Assembly: GCF_004322755.1 (NCBI RefSeq)
Contig: NZ_CP036401.1
Coordinates: 3,286,001-3,350,000, forward strand
Origin: Pseudoduganella albidiflava
Lineage (GTDB): Bacteria > Pseudomonadota > Gammaproteobacteria > Burkholderiales > Burkholderiaceae_D
DNA length: 64,000 bases
Direction: 5' to 3'
The translations under genes and the position numbers were made by a program. The notes beneath the pieces are model-generated. The model did no database searches. It had not been told where the DNA came from and worked only from the letters and a program-made list of their open reading frames with translations. Of this stretch, positions 39,604 to 47,303 are shown one piece after another. The number at the start of each line of letters is the position of its first letter. The first letter of the stretch is position 1.

Positions 39604-40437
39604 TCAGCCGCGCTTGTAGGCTTGCAGGCCCGGCTTGATGGTCTTGTCGTCCAGGAACTGCTTCAGGCCTTCCTTGCGGCCCTTTTCCGGGTCGCGGTAG
39701 TTCGACTGGTCGGTCTTCGCGTACAGGTAGTCCTCGCCCTGCTCCCAGGTCAGCTCGCGGGCACGCTTGAAGCCCTGCTTGGCGTAGCGCAGCACCACCG
39801 GATTCTTTTCGAGCAGGTTGCGCGCCAGCGCGATCACGGCGTCGCGCAGTTCTTCCTTGGGCACGCTGCGGTTGACCAGGCCCATCTCGGCCGCCTGCCT
39901 GCCGGTGAAGGTCTCGCCCGTCATGATGTAGTGCAGCGCCTGGCGGTGGCCCATCGTGTCCGCCACGGCCTTGCTGACCAGGTTCCCCGGCGGGATGCCC
40001 CAGTTCACTTCCGACAGGCCGAACACGGCATCGTCGGCGGCGATCGCCAGGTCGCACGCCACCAGCGGCGAGAACGCGCCGCCGAAGCACCAGCCGTTGA
40101 CCATCGCGATGGTGGCCTTGCTGTACATGCGCAGCAGCTTCCACTGCCATTGCGAGCAATCGCGGCGGATCCGTTCCTGGGTGATTTCCGGCTTGCCGTC
40201 GGTCTCGCGGAAGTACTCCTTCAGGTCCATGCCGGCCGACCAGGATTCGCCGGCGCCCGTCAGCACGATCACCTGCGCGTCGTCGTCCAGTTCCAGCGTT
40301 TCCAGCACGTCGATCATTTCGCGGTTCAGCGTGGGGCTCATCGCGTTGCGCTTTTCCGGACGGTTCAGCGTGATCCAGCCGATGCCTTCCGCCACGTCCA
40401 CTTTCACGGTTTGCCAGCGTCCTTCGTAGTTGCTCAT
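39604..40437 (-). CDS. ech: Hydroxycinnamoyl-CoA hydratase-lyase
   Basis: A 277-residue crotonase-fold enzyme that hydrates feruloyl-CoA and cleaves it to vanillin and acetyl-CoA. The oxyanion-hole segment VNGWCFGGAFSPLVACDLAI and the catalytic Glu in FGLSEVNWGIPPGNL match the characterised hydratase-lyases rather than fatty-acid crotonases. It is the first gene of the ech-vdh-fcs-binding-protein operon. Its promoter, at 40515-40543, carries two operator copies. Confidence 0.95.
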   Translation of the reverse strand: MSNYEGRWQTVKVDVAEGIGWITLNRPEKRNAMSPTLNREMIDVLETLELDDDAQVIVLTGAGESWSAGMDLKEYFRETDGKPEITQERIRRDCSQWQWKLLRMYSKATIAMVNGWCFGGAFSPLVACDLAIAADDAVFGLSEVNWGIPPGNLVSKAVADTMGHRQALHYIMTGETFTGRQAAEMGLVNRSVPKEELRDAVIALARNLLEKNPVVLRYAKQGFKRARELTWEQGEDYLYAKTDQSNYRDPEKGRKEGLKQFLDDKTIKPGLQAYKRG

Positions 40438-40460
40438 GCCTGTCTCCTCGGTGTCATTGC

Positions 40461-40487
40461 TTTGTCTGGTTTGTCTGGTTTGTCTGC
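40461..40487. repeat. 9-bp triplicate in the ech leader
   Basis: Three copies of TTTGTCTGG (the last ending in C) lie between the operator and the ech start codon, within the untranslated leader. Confidence 0.8.
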
Positions 40488-40490
40488 TTT

Positions 40491-40505
40491 ATCAGGCTAC
40501 CTGAT
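40491..40505. promoter_or_regulatory. Operator 1 of the ferulate regulon
   Basis: ATCAGG-CTA-CCTGAT, a perfect 6+6 inverted repeat placed just downstream of the predicted ech transcription start. A repressor bound here would block elongation or initiation. Confidence 0.75.
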
Positions 40506-40514
40506 ATGAAGTTC

Positions 40515-40543
40515 ATACTAGCCCTAATCAGGTAGCCTGACAA
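40515..40543 (-). promoter_or_regulatory. Promoter of the ech-vdh-fcs operon
   Basis: On the minus strand TTGTCA (40538-40543) and TAGTAT (40515-40520) are separated by exactly 17 bases, a good sigma-70 promoter. Operator 2 overlaps the -35 box and spacer, and operator 1 follows the start point, a classic repression layout. Confidence 0.78.
40527..40541. promoter_or_regulatory. Operator 2 of the ferulate regulon
   Basis: ATCAGG-TAG-CCTGAC, a copy with one mismatch, centred 36 bases from operator 1 and overlapping the -35 element. Confidence 0.7.
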
Positions 40544-40573
40544 GTATTTTTTTCTGCCTGTTTTTCTGCCTGC

Positions 40574-42334
40574 TTATTTGCAGGCGAAGCTGGCCGCGTC
40601 GTCGATATTGCCGCCGGCGTAGGTCGCCACTTTCGGCCAGCTGCACAGTGGCCGCGACCGGCCTGCGGGGATGGTGCCGAGGCCCGGATTGGCGCTGGCC
40701 GTGCGCGCCGTGGCGCGGATCGCCTCCGGTTCGACGCCCTTCTCCACCCAGTCCACCAGCGGGGTCAGCATGTCGAACTGGTCGGTTGCCGGGCCGCCGG
40801 AGCAGTGATTCATGCCGGGTACGGCGAACACGCGGGCGAACGATGGCGTGTCGGCGTAGTTCGCCTTCAGCGCGTCGAGCCACTTTACCGTGTCGTCGAA
40901 CGAAAACACCGGGTCGCTCACGCCGTGGAACACCAGCACCTTGCCGCCGCGGCCACGCAGCGTGTCGAGCCGGCCCGGCGTGGCGGGGGTCATGAACGAC
41001 ATCGACGATTCCTTGAACCGGTCCGTGGTGGCGTATATTTTCGCGGCATCCGTGTCGAAGCTGAAGTTCAGCGCGTAGTCGAGCAGCGCCGTGCCGCTGG
41101 AGGTCAGCGCGGCGGGATCGGCTGGCGGCGTCGAGAAAATCAGTGCCATCGATGGCGCGCCCAGCGTGGCCGTCAAGCCCGGGGCGGTCGCCGAACCCAG
41201 CTTCCACACGCGCCAGCCGCCGGCCGCCAGTCCCGGGTCCCACGACCAGCGCGCATACAGGGCCTTTCCGGCCGAGTCTTTCGGGCCATCGTAGACCTTC
41301 TGCAGCGCCGCCTTCTGCGTGGCCGTCAGGCACGTGCCGTCCGGCGACGCGGTACACGTGGGCACATCCTTCGCCAGCGAGAACGTGGCCTGGCAGCGCG
41401 CGGTGTCCGCGACCATGCCGTCGGTGGCACCGTCGAGCGCATCGCAGCGTTCCAGAATCTTGCCGGCGACCAGGCGCAGGTCGAGGTCGGAGAAGCCGGC
41501 GCCGATGTTCGGCCGGCCATCGGCACCGCGCGGCGCCGCGCTGGCCAGGGCCTGCGCATCCCACATCTGCGTGACGGCCGCCTGCGGCAGGTTGTAGCCG
41601 GGCGCGCCGGCCAGCACGCCGTCGTACTGGTCGCCGAAACGGCTGGCCGCCACCAGCCCGTGCCGGCCGCCGTTCGAGCAGCCGACGATGTACGAGCGGT
41701 CCGGCCCCTTGCCATAGGCCGCCTTGATCAGGTTCTTCGCCATCGGCGTCAGCTGGCCCACCGCGTTGTAGCCATAGTCGAGGCGCGCCTGCGGGTCGAG
41801 GCCATACACCTGCCCGGCGATCGCCCCCGGCCGGGTCGCATCGGGCACGTGGCCGGCGTCGGAACTGATCACCGCATAGCCCTGCAGCAGCGCATTGCTG
41901 GACGGGCCGCCACCCGGCAGGTTGCCGAACGCCGCGTTGCCGCCGCTGATGCTGCTGTCGTTGCCGCCATTGGCCTGGTAGAAGAAGCGGCCGTTCCAGT
42001 CGCGCGGCAGGCGCATCTCGAAGCCGATCGCATACGGCCGGCCATCCACGCCCGTGCGTTCGTTCATCTTGCCGAGCACCACGCAATGCTCCGGCATCGG
42101 CGTGGCCACGCCGTTCAGGGTCTGCGTCACGCTGCCGGCCGGCGCCAGCGTGGCCGACGTGATCGAGGTGTTGGCGAAGGCCGCCTTCGCGGCGAGGTCG
42201 GTGCAGCTGGACAGCGTGGCGCCGGTGGCCGCGGCGAGATGCGTGGACGTGGCCTGGGTGCTGCTGCCGCCACACGCGGCCAGCGCCGCGGCGAGCGCTA
42301 TCGCCGTCAGGGACGTACGGAAGGATGTGTGCAT
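40574..42334 (-). CDS. Tannase/feruloyl-esterase family lipoprotein
   Basis: A 586-residue exported esterase. The signal ends in LAAC, so the mature protein is a lipoprotein starting at Cys 21. The alpha/beta-hydrolase core has the nucleophile in VGCSNGGRHG, the acid in FHGVSDPVFS and the His in PGMNHCSGG: the CS-D-HC motif of this family, in which the two Cys form a disulfide beside the triad. It would release ferulate from plant polysaccharide esters at the cell surface and feed the neighbouring Fcs-Ech-Vdh pathway. GGAG lies six bases before ATG 42334. Its upstream region carries the same operator as ech. Confidence 0.9.
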   Translation of the reverse strand: MHTSFRTSLTAIALAAALAACGGSSTQATSTHLAAATGATLSSCTDLAAKAAFANTSITSATLAPAGSVTQTLNGVATPMPEHCVVLGKMNERTGVDGRPYAIGFEMRLPRDWNGRFFYQANGGNDSSISGGNAAFGNLPGGGPSSNALLQGYAVISSDAGHVPDATRPGAIAGQVYGLDPQARLDYGYNAVGQLTPMAKNLIKAAYGKGPDRSYIVGCSNGGRHGLVAASRFGDQYDGVLAGAPGYNLPQAAVTQMWDAQALASAAPRGADGRPNIGAGFSDLDLRLVAGKILERCDALDGATDGMVADTARCQATFSLAKDVPTCTASPDGTCLTATQKAALQKVYDGPKDSAGKALYARWSWDPGLAAGGWRVWKLGSATAPGLTATLGAPSMALIFSTPPADPAALTSSGTALLDYALNFSFDTDAAKIYATTDRFKESSMSFMTPATPGRLDTLRGRGGKVLVFHGVSDPVFSFDDTVKWLDALKANYADTPSFARVFAVPGMNHCSGGPATDQFDMLTPLVDWVEKGVEPEAIRATARTASANPGLGTIPAGRSRPLCSWPKVATYAGGNIDDAASFACK

Positions 42335-42359
42335 GGGGTCTCCGGTTATTATGGTGTCG

Positions 42360-42378
42360 ATATCAGGTGACCTGATAT
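42360..42378. promoter_or_regulatory. Operator 3 of the ferulate regulon, 19-bp perfect palindrome
   Basis: ATATCAGGTGACCTGATAT has nine-base arms around one base. The core ATCAGG-N3-CCTGAT is identical to operator 1, and it sits 26 bases upstream of the esterase start codon. Confidence 0.8.
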
Positions 42379-42478
42379 TAACGTCATGGTAACTCCGGAA
42401 AGCTTGTGGTGACAAGCGCCCGTTCACACACCAAAACCACTGGGGATAGTCCTTGAATCCGTAAAGTTAACGGTCACA

Positions 42479-42569
42479 CGAGACATTGAAAGCGCATGCA
42501 TTCACCCCAGCAGCGAAGGGCTGGGGTCAGACCCGGCGGGTCTGACCCCGGAATCTGCACTTGGGGTGG
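42479..42569 (-). repeat. Dispersed palindromic element, copy B
   Basis: The reverse complement of 10381-10470 with about six differences in 91 positions, including the intact 13-bp-arm palindrome and the TGAATGCATG tail. It lies about 90 bases beyond the stop of the rhodanese gene and in the same orientation as that gene. A further 13-bp palindrome (GGGGACTGTCCCC, 42593-42605) lies between them. Confidence 0.85.
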
Positions 42570-42660
42570 CTTCTAAAATATTCCCTCGAAAAGGGGACTG
42601 TCCCCGGTTGGCTGTCGCGCCAAGAGTGTTGTAAAACTGATACCGCAGCCTGCCGAAGGG

Positions 42661-44298
42661 TCAGTCCGCCGGGTCTGCGTCCAGGACCTGGAAGCCGTGC
42701 GTCCCGTCGCGCGCCAGTTGGTCGACCAGTCCGAATTCCCAGTCCAGGTAGGCCTGCATGGCTTCCTGCCGGTTGTCGGTGCCTTCGTAGGGACGGCGGT
42801 AGCGGTCGATCAGCGGCGATGCCAGGCGGGTGGCGCCCTCCTCGACCGGCAGCCCGGCGCCGATCCACGCCGCCGTGCCGCCGGTGAGCACCTGCACCGG
42901 CAGCGCCGTCAGCGGCCGCAGGTCCGCCGCCACGTAGCGGGCCAGCTGGCTGCTGCCGCAGGTCAGCACCAGGCGCCGCGCCGACCCGGGCAGGCCCGCC
43001 AGCACATCGGCCAGCTGCGAGCGCAGCGCGAAGAACGCGCCCGGGATATGCCGCTTCACGTAGTTGGCGCCGCTCGTGAAATCCAGCACCACGGTGCCTT
43101 GCGGGTCGTCGTCGATCCAGCGGGCCAGCGTGGCGGCCGCCACTTCCGGCGTGGCCGGCGGCGCGGGTACCTCGGCTTGCCAGGCCGGCGCGGCGCGGAA
43201 GTCGGCCGGCGCCAGGCCATCGACCACGTACACCTCGTTATTCAGCTGCCGCAGCCACGAAGCGGTCAGGTTGGCGCGCACCCCGTCGCTGTCGGCCAGC
43301 ACGAAGCGGGCACCCCGCACGGGCGCGAACTGCTCGGTTTCCTGCACCAGCTGGCCGCCCGGCGCCGAACGGAAGCCCGGCAGGCTGCCGTCCGCGTACT
43401 CTTCGGGGGTGCGGATGTCGAAGCAGTACGTGGTACGCGTCGCATCGCCGCGCAGTAGCGCGAGGCCGTGCGTATCGACGCGCCGCACCCCGGCCCGGTC
43501 GGCCAGCGCGCGGGCATCCGCGGCCGCCTTGAGCCGGTTCGCTTCCGTCACGGGCGGATGGCGGCGCGACTGGCCGTGTTCCAGCTGCTGGCCCGCCAGC
43601 GTCCAGCCGATGGTACCGTTGCGCAGTGCCGCCACGGGGTTCGGCAAGCCGGCATTGATCAGCGACTGCGTGCCGATGATGCTGCGCGTGCGCCCGGCGC
43701 AATTGACGATCACCCGCGTCCGGGGATCCGGCGCCAGCTCCCGCGCGCGCAGCGCCAGCTCGCCGCCCGGCACGCTGGTGCTGCCGGGGATGCTCATGGT
43801 CTGGTACTCGTCGTAGCGGCGCGCATCGAGGATGACGATATCGGCGCGGCTGTCGATCAGTGCCTGCACCTCCTGCGCGGACAGCGACGGTGTGTGCCGC
43901 CTGGCTTCGACCAGTTCGCCGAACGCCTTGCTCGGGACGTTGACGTCGCGGAACAGCTCCCCGCCCGCCGCGCGCCAGCCCGCGATGCCGCCCTCCAGCA
44001 CGGCGACATCCGTGTAGCCCAGTTCACGCAGGCGCGCCGCCGAGGCGCCGGCCAGGCCCTCGCCGTCGTCCAGCACCACCACCGGCACGTCGCGCCGGGG
44101 CAGTTTCGTCCAGGCGTCCAGCTCGATGCGGCCATAGGGAAAATTGGCGGCGAACAGCGGGTGGGCCTGCGCGTGGGGATCTTCTTCCCGCACGTCCAGC
44201 AGCGCGATCTCGCGGCCGGCCAGCAGCGCCTCGCGCACCTCGGCGAAGGAGCGTGCCGGGAAGCCCGCTGCGCCGGTTTCGGTAACTTGTTTGCTCAT
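42661..44298 (-). CDS. Multidomain rhodanese (four rhodanese-like domains)
   Basis: A 545-residue cytosolic sulfurtransferase-like protein with about four rhodanese folds in series (starting near residues 15, 135, 265 and 385). The second has a Cys in the loop NCAGRTRS, the usual persulfide position, and the fourth has TCGSSQ. Loops of the first and third lack Cys (VVLDDGEG, FVLADSDG), so those copies are structural. It could shuttle sulfane sulfur produced by the operon. It is the last of fifteen minus-strand genes, 15 bases after the cysteine-dioxygenase-like gene. Confidence 0.85.
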   Translation of the reverse strand: MSKQVTETGAAGFPARSFAEVREALLAGREIALLDVREEDPHAQAHPLFAANFPYGRIELDAWTKLPRRDVPVVVLDDGEGLAGASAARLRELGYTDVAVLEGGIAGWRAAGGELFRDVNVPSKAFGELVEARRHTPSLSAQEVQALIDSRADIVILDARRYDEYQTMSIPGSTSVPGGELALRARELAPDPRTRVIVNCAGRTRSIIGTQSLINAGLPNPVAALRNGTIGWTLAGQQLEHGQSRRHPPVTEANRLKAAADARALADRAGVRRVDTHGLALLRGDATRTTYCFDIRTPEEYADGSLPGFRSAPGGQLVQETEQFAPVRGARFVLADSDGVRANLTASWLRQLNNEVYVVDGLAPADFRAAPAWQAEVPAPPATPEVAAATLARWIDDDPQGTVVLDFTSGANYVKRHIPGAFFALRSQLADVLAGLPGSARRLVLTCGSSQLARYVAADLRPLTALPVQVLTGGTAAWIGAGLPVEEGATRLASPLIDRYRRPYEGTDNRQEAMQAYLDWEFGLVDQLARDGTHGFQVLDADPAD

Positions 44299-44313
44299 GG
44301 TGTCCTTGAATGG

Positions 44314-44955
44314 TCAAGCCGCGTTGGCATAGCCGGAGCGGAAAGGCTTGCGGCCGCCTTCCCTCGTGTACACCGAGCGATCCACGGCGCCGATATCGGC
44401 GCCATACACGTGGATGCCGATGGACACCCGGTCCTCGTATGCATTGAAAACCTGGTGGATGTCGCCCAGCGATGGCGAGACCGCCGTCACCGAACCGGTC
44501 TCCAGCCGCACCGGCGGGCCATCCGGTACCAGCGAGCCGTCGTCCAGCCGCCGCCACGCCTGCGACACTTCGGCACCCCGCAGCAGCCCGACCAGGCCCC
44601 ACACGGTATGGTCGTGGATCGGTGTCGACTGCCCCGGCCCCCACACAAAGCTGACGATGGAAAAGCGCGCTTCCGGGTCGAGGTACAGCAGGTATTGCCG
44701 GTAATACTGGGGGTCGGGCCGGGCCGCGTCCGCCGACAGCCAGCCATCGGTGCGCAGCAGGTCGCGCAGCAGCGCGCCGCCTTCCGCCACGATCGCCGCC
44801 TCATCGGCCCCGCTCTCGAGCAGCACGTCGAAGCCGGCGACGAAATCGCGCAGCGGCGCGGGCAGGTGCGGTGTCGCCAGCTCGTGACTGGAGGGGTCAT
44901 GATTGGCGGGGTCATGATTCGCGGGTTCTTGATTCGCGGGTTCTTGATTCGTCAT
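44314..44955 (-). CDS. Cysteine/3-mercaptopropionate dioxygenase family protein
   Basis: A 213-residue cupin. The PIHDHTVWGLVGLLRGAE motif supplies two iron-binding His, and GDIHQVFN the third, the 3-His iron site of thiol dioxygenases that oxidise a thiol to a sulfinate. Whether cysteine, mercaptopropionate or another thiol is used cannot be told. The first 20 residues are a repeat (NQEPA/NHDPA) encoded by a 15-bp tandem array, not part of the fold. It lies between the DszA-like oxygenase and the rhodanese. Confidence 0.87.
   Translation of the reverse strand: MTNQEPANQEPANHDPANHDPSSHELATPHLPAPLRDFVAGFDVLLESGADEAAIVAEGGALLRDLLRTDGWLSADAARPDPQYYRQYLLYLDPEARFSIVSFVWGPGQSTPIHDHTVWGLVGLLRGAEVSQAWRRLDDGSLVPDGPPVRLETGSVTAVSPSLGDIHQVFNAYEDRVSIGIHVYGADIGAVDRSVYTREGGRKPFRSGYANAA
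44886..44945 (-). repeat. 15-bp tandem repeat at the start of the thiol-dioxygenase gene
   Basis: Four copies of a 15-bp unit (GATTCGCGGGTTCTT on the plus strand; the two nearest the start are identical, the others diverged) encode the N-terminal NQEPA/NHDPA repeats in frame. Confidence 0.85.
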
Positions 44956-44967
44956 GGCATCCTCCCG

Positions 44968-46299
44968 TCAGGCAGCCTGGCGCCGGCGCGCCGCGGTGTT
45001 GCGGTTTTCCGGCACGGCCAGGCCCAGGTTGCCGCGCAGCGTCGCGTGTTCGTACTCGCGCCGGAACAGTCCGCGTTCCTGCAGGATCGGCACCACCTCG
45101 GCCGCGAAGGCTTCCAGCTGGTACGGCAGCGTCTCGAAGAAGATGAAGCCGTCGGCGGCACCGCCGTCGAACCAGCGTTCGATCGCATCGGCCACCTGCG
45201 CGCCGGTACCGACGAACTCGCGGCGCGGGCTGGCGAAACGCAACGCCGCCTGCCGCAGCGTCAGCTGTTCCGCGCGGGCCGCCGCCACGATCCGTTCGGA
45301 CGTGCTGCGGTTGCTCTGCGCACCGTGCGCGGCGATATCGGGGAACGGGCCGTCCAGCGGATACTGCGACAGGTCGTGTTCGTTGAAGGCCCGCGCCAGC
45401 GCCACCAGCGCATCCTCGACGCGCACCAGGCCGACCGCTTCGCCATACAGGCGTTCGGCGTCCTGTTCCGTGCGGCCGACGATGGCGCGCAGCGCGGGCA
45501 GCACGGCCAGCCGCGCAGGATCGCGGCCGAACGCGGCGGCGCGTGCCTTGATGTCGTCGTAATACGCCTTCGCCCCGTCGAACGACGCGCCTTCGGTAAA
45601 GATGGCTTCCGCATGCCGGGCGGCGAAGTTGCGCCCTTCTTCCGAGGCGCCGGCCTGGAAGATCACCGGCTGCCCCTGCGGCGAACGGGCGATGTTGAGC
45701 GGACCCCGCACGGAGAAGAACTCGCCCTTGTGGTGCAGCGCATGCAATTTCCCCGGGTCGATGAAGCGGCCGCTGGCCTTGTCGTGCACCAGCGCGTCGT
45801 CCTCGTAGGAATCCCACAGTCCCCGCACCGTTTGCAAGTGCTCGGCGGCGATGCGGTAGCGGACCTCGTGCGGCGGGTGCACGGGCTTGCCGTAGTTTTC
45901 CGCGCTGCCGGACAGCCACGACGTGACCACGTTCCAGCCGGCCCGGCCCCGGCTGATATGGTCCAGCGAGGCGAATTGCCGGGCCACCGTGTACGGTTCG
46001 CTGTAGCTGACGGTCAGCGTGCCCACCAGGCCGATATGGCGCGTGTGCGTGGCCAGCGCCGACAGGATCGTCAGCGGTTCGAAGCGGTTCAGGTAGTGGG
46101 GGCTGGATTTCTCCGTGATGTGCACGCTGTCGGCCACGAACAGGAAATCGAACCTGGCTGCTTCGGCCACTTTGGCCTGGCGCAGGTAGAAGTCGATGTC
46201 GGTGCTGGCACGGGGATTGGCGTCGGGGTGGCGCCAGTCGCCCCAGCCGGGGCCCACGCCATGCAGGATGAAGCCCAGTTTCAATTGACGGTCGCTCAT
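44968..46299 (-). CDS. FMN-dependent monooxygenase, NtaA/SnaA/DszA family
   Basis: A 443-residue TIM-barrel flavin monooxygenase using FMNH2 from a separate reductase. LKLGFILHGVGPGWGDWRHP at the start, ISRGRAGWNVVTSWL and NYGKPVHPPHEVRYRIAAEH are typical of the NtaA/DszA branch, which cleaves C-N or C-S bonds in compounds such as nitrilotriacetate, dimethyl sulfone relatives or dibenzothiophene sulfone. It overlaps the preceding binding-protein gene by four bases. No flavin reductase is in the operon, so one must be supplied from elsewhere. Confidence 0.88.
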   Translation of the reverse strand: MSDRQLKLGFILHGVGPGWGDWRHPDANPRASTDIDFYLRQAKVAEAARFDFLFVADSVHITEKSSPHYLNRFEPLTILSALATHTRHIGLVGTLTVSYSEPYTVARQFASLDHISRGRAGWNVVTSWLSGSAENYGKPVHPPHEVRYRIAAEHLQTVRGLWDSYEDDALVHDKASGRFIDPGKLHALHHKGEFFSVRGPLNIARSPQGQPVIFQAGASEEGRNFAARHAEAIFTEGASFDGAKAYYDDIKARAAAFGRDPARLAVLPALRAIVGRTEQDAERLYGEAVGLVRVEDALVALARAFNEHDLSQYPLDGPFPDIAAHGAQSNRSTSERIVAAARAEQLTLRQAALRFASPRREFVGTGAQVADAIERWFDGGAADGFIFFETLPYQLEAFAAEVVPILQERGLFRREYEHATLRGNLGLAVPENRNTAARRRQAA

Positions 46300-47303
46300 G
46301 CGGAAACTCCCAGGTTGGGGTTGAACAGGGTCGGGTCGACCAGCGCTGCGGCGTCGACCCGGCGGGGGAACAGCTTGGCCGCGTAGAACGCGTCGGCCAC
46401 CTGCTGCAGCTGGGCGACAATCGCCGCGTCCACGGCGCGCAGCTGCGGCTTCTCGCGGCCAACGACGCGGCGCACGACTTCCGGCGGCAGGCCGGTGATC
46501 TTCTGGAACACCCGGCCATACTCTTCGGGATGGGCATTGGCCCAGGTGTTCGACCGGGCCAGGCGCTGCAGCACGTCGGCCAGCGCGGCACGCTTGCCCG
46601 GATCGGCCAGCGCCGCGTCGGACGCGGCGATCACGCCGATGCCGGAATTGATGCCCACGCCGTCGCGCAGCACGCGGGCGCCGCGCAACTCGGCCGCCGC
46701 CTGGTACACGCCGAAGGTGGCCCAGGCCTCGATCTGGCCGCCGGCAAAGGCCACCGCCGCATCGCTGGGCAACATGAAGCCGGTGGTCACCGCTTCCGGT
46801 CCCAGCCCCGCTTCGCGCAGCGCACCGAACAGCAGGTAGTGCGCGACACTGCCGCGTGCCGACGAAACCACCACCTGCTGGCCTTTCAGGTCGGCGACCG
46901 ACTTGATCGGGGAACCCGGCGGCACGAGAATCGCCACCAGCGACGGCGACGACACGCTGGCCGCCACCACTTTCACGCGCGCGCCGCCGGCCGCCGCGGC
47001 CAGCGCCGGGGTATCGGCGGCCATCGCCGTATCGACATCGCCCGACACCACCGCCTCGAACAGCGGCGCGGCGCCCTGGAAGCTGGCCCACTGGATGGTG
47101 TAGGGCGTGCCTTGCAGGACATTGGCCGCCTCGGCTTTCGTGCGCAGCAGGTTGACCTGGTCGCCCAGCACCACGGTCACGCGGGACAGGTCGGGCGGCG
47201 CGGCGCCGGCACCCGGTTGCGCCGCCTCGCGTGGACTGCATGCGGCCAGCGCGGCAGCGGGCAGCAGCGCGAGCACGCGGCGGCGTTGCGGTTTAAAAGT
47301 CAT
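46296..47303 (-). CDS. ABC substrate-binding lipoprotein, SsuA/TauA-like
   Basis: A 335-residue NMT1-type binding protein. The signal ends at ALAAC, indicating a lipid-anchored protein with Cys 22. Conserved parts include IQWASFQGAAPLFEAVVSGDVD and LKGQQVVVSSARGSVAHYLL. It belongs to the sulfonate/nitrate/taurine group; the ligand is unknown. It overlaps the receptor stop by 11 bases and the monooxygenase start by 4. It is the second binding protein for one SsuBC pair. Confidence 0.87.
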   Translation of the reverse strand: MTFKPQRRRVLALLPAAALAACSPREAAQPGAGAAPPDLSRVTVVLGDQVNLLRTKAEAANVLQGTPYTIQWASFQGAAPLFEAVVSGDVDTAMAADTPALAAAAGGARVKVVAASVSSPSLVAILVPPGSPIKSVADLKGQQVVVSSARGSVAHYLLFGALREAGLGPEAVTTGFMLPSDAAVAFAGGQIEAWATFGVYQAAAELRGARVLRDGVGINSGIGVIAASDAALADPGKRAALADVLQRLARSNTWANAHPEEYGRVFQKITGLPPEVVRRVVGREKPQLRAVDAAIVAQLQQVADAFYAAKLFPRRVDAAALVDPTLFNPNLGVSA

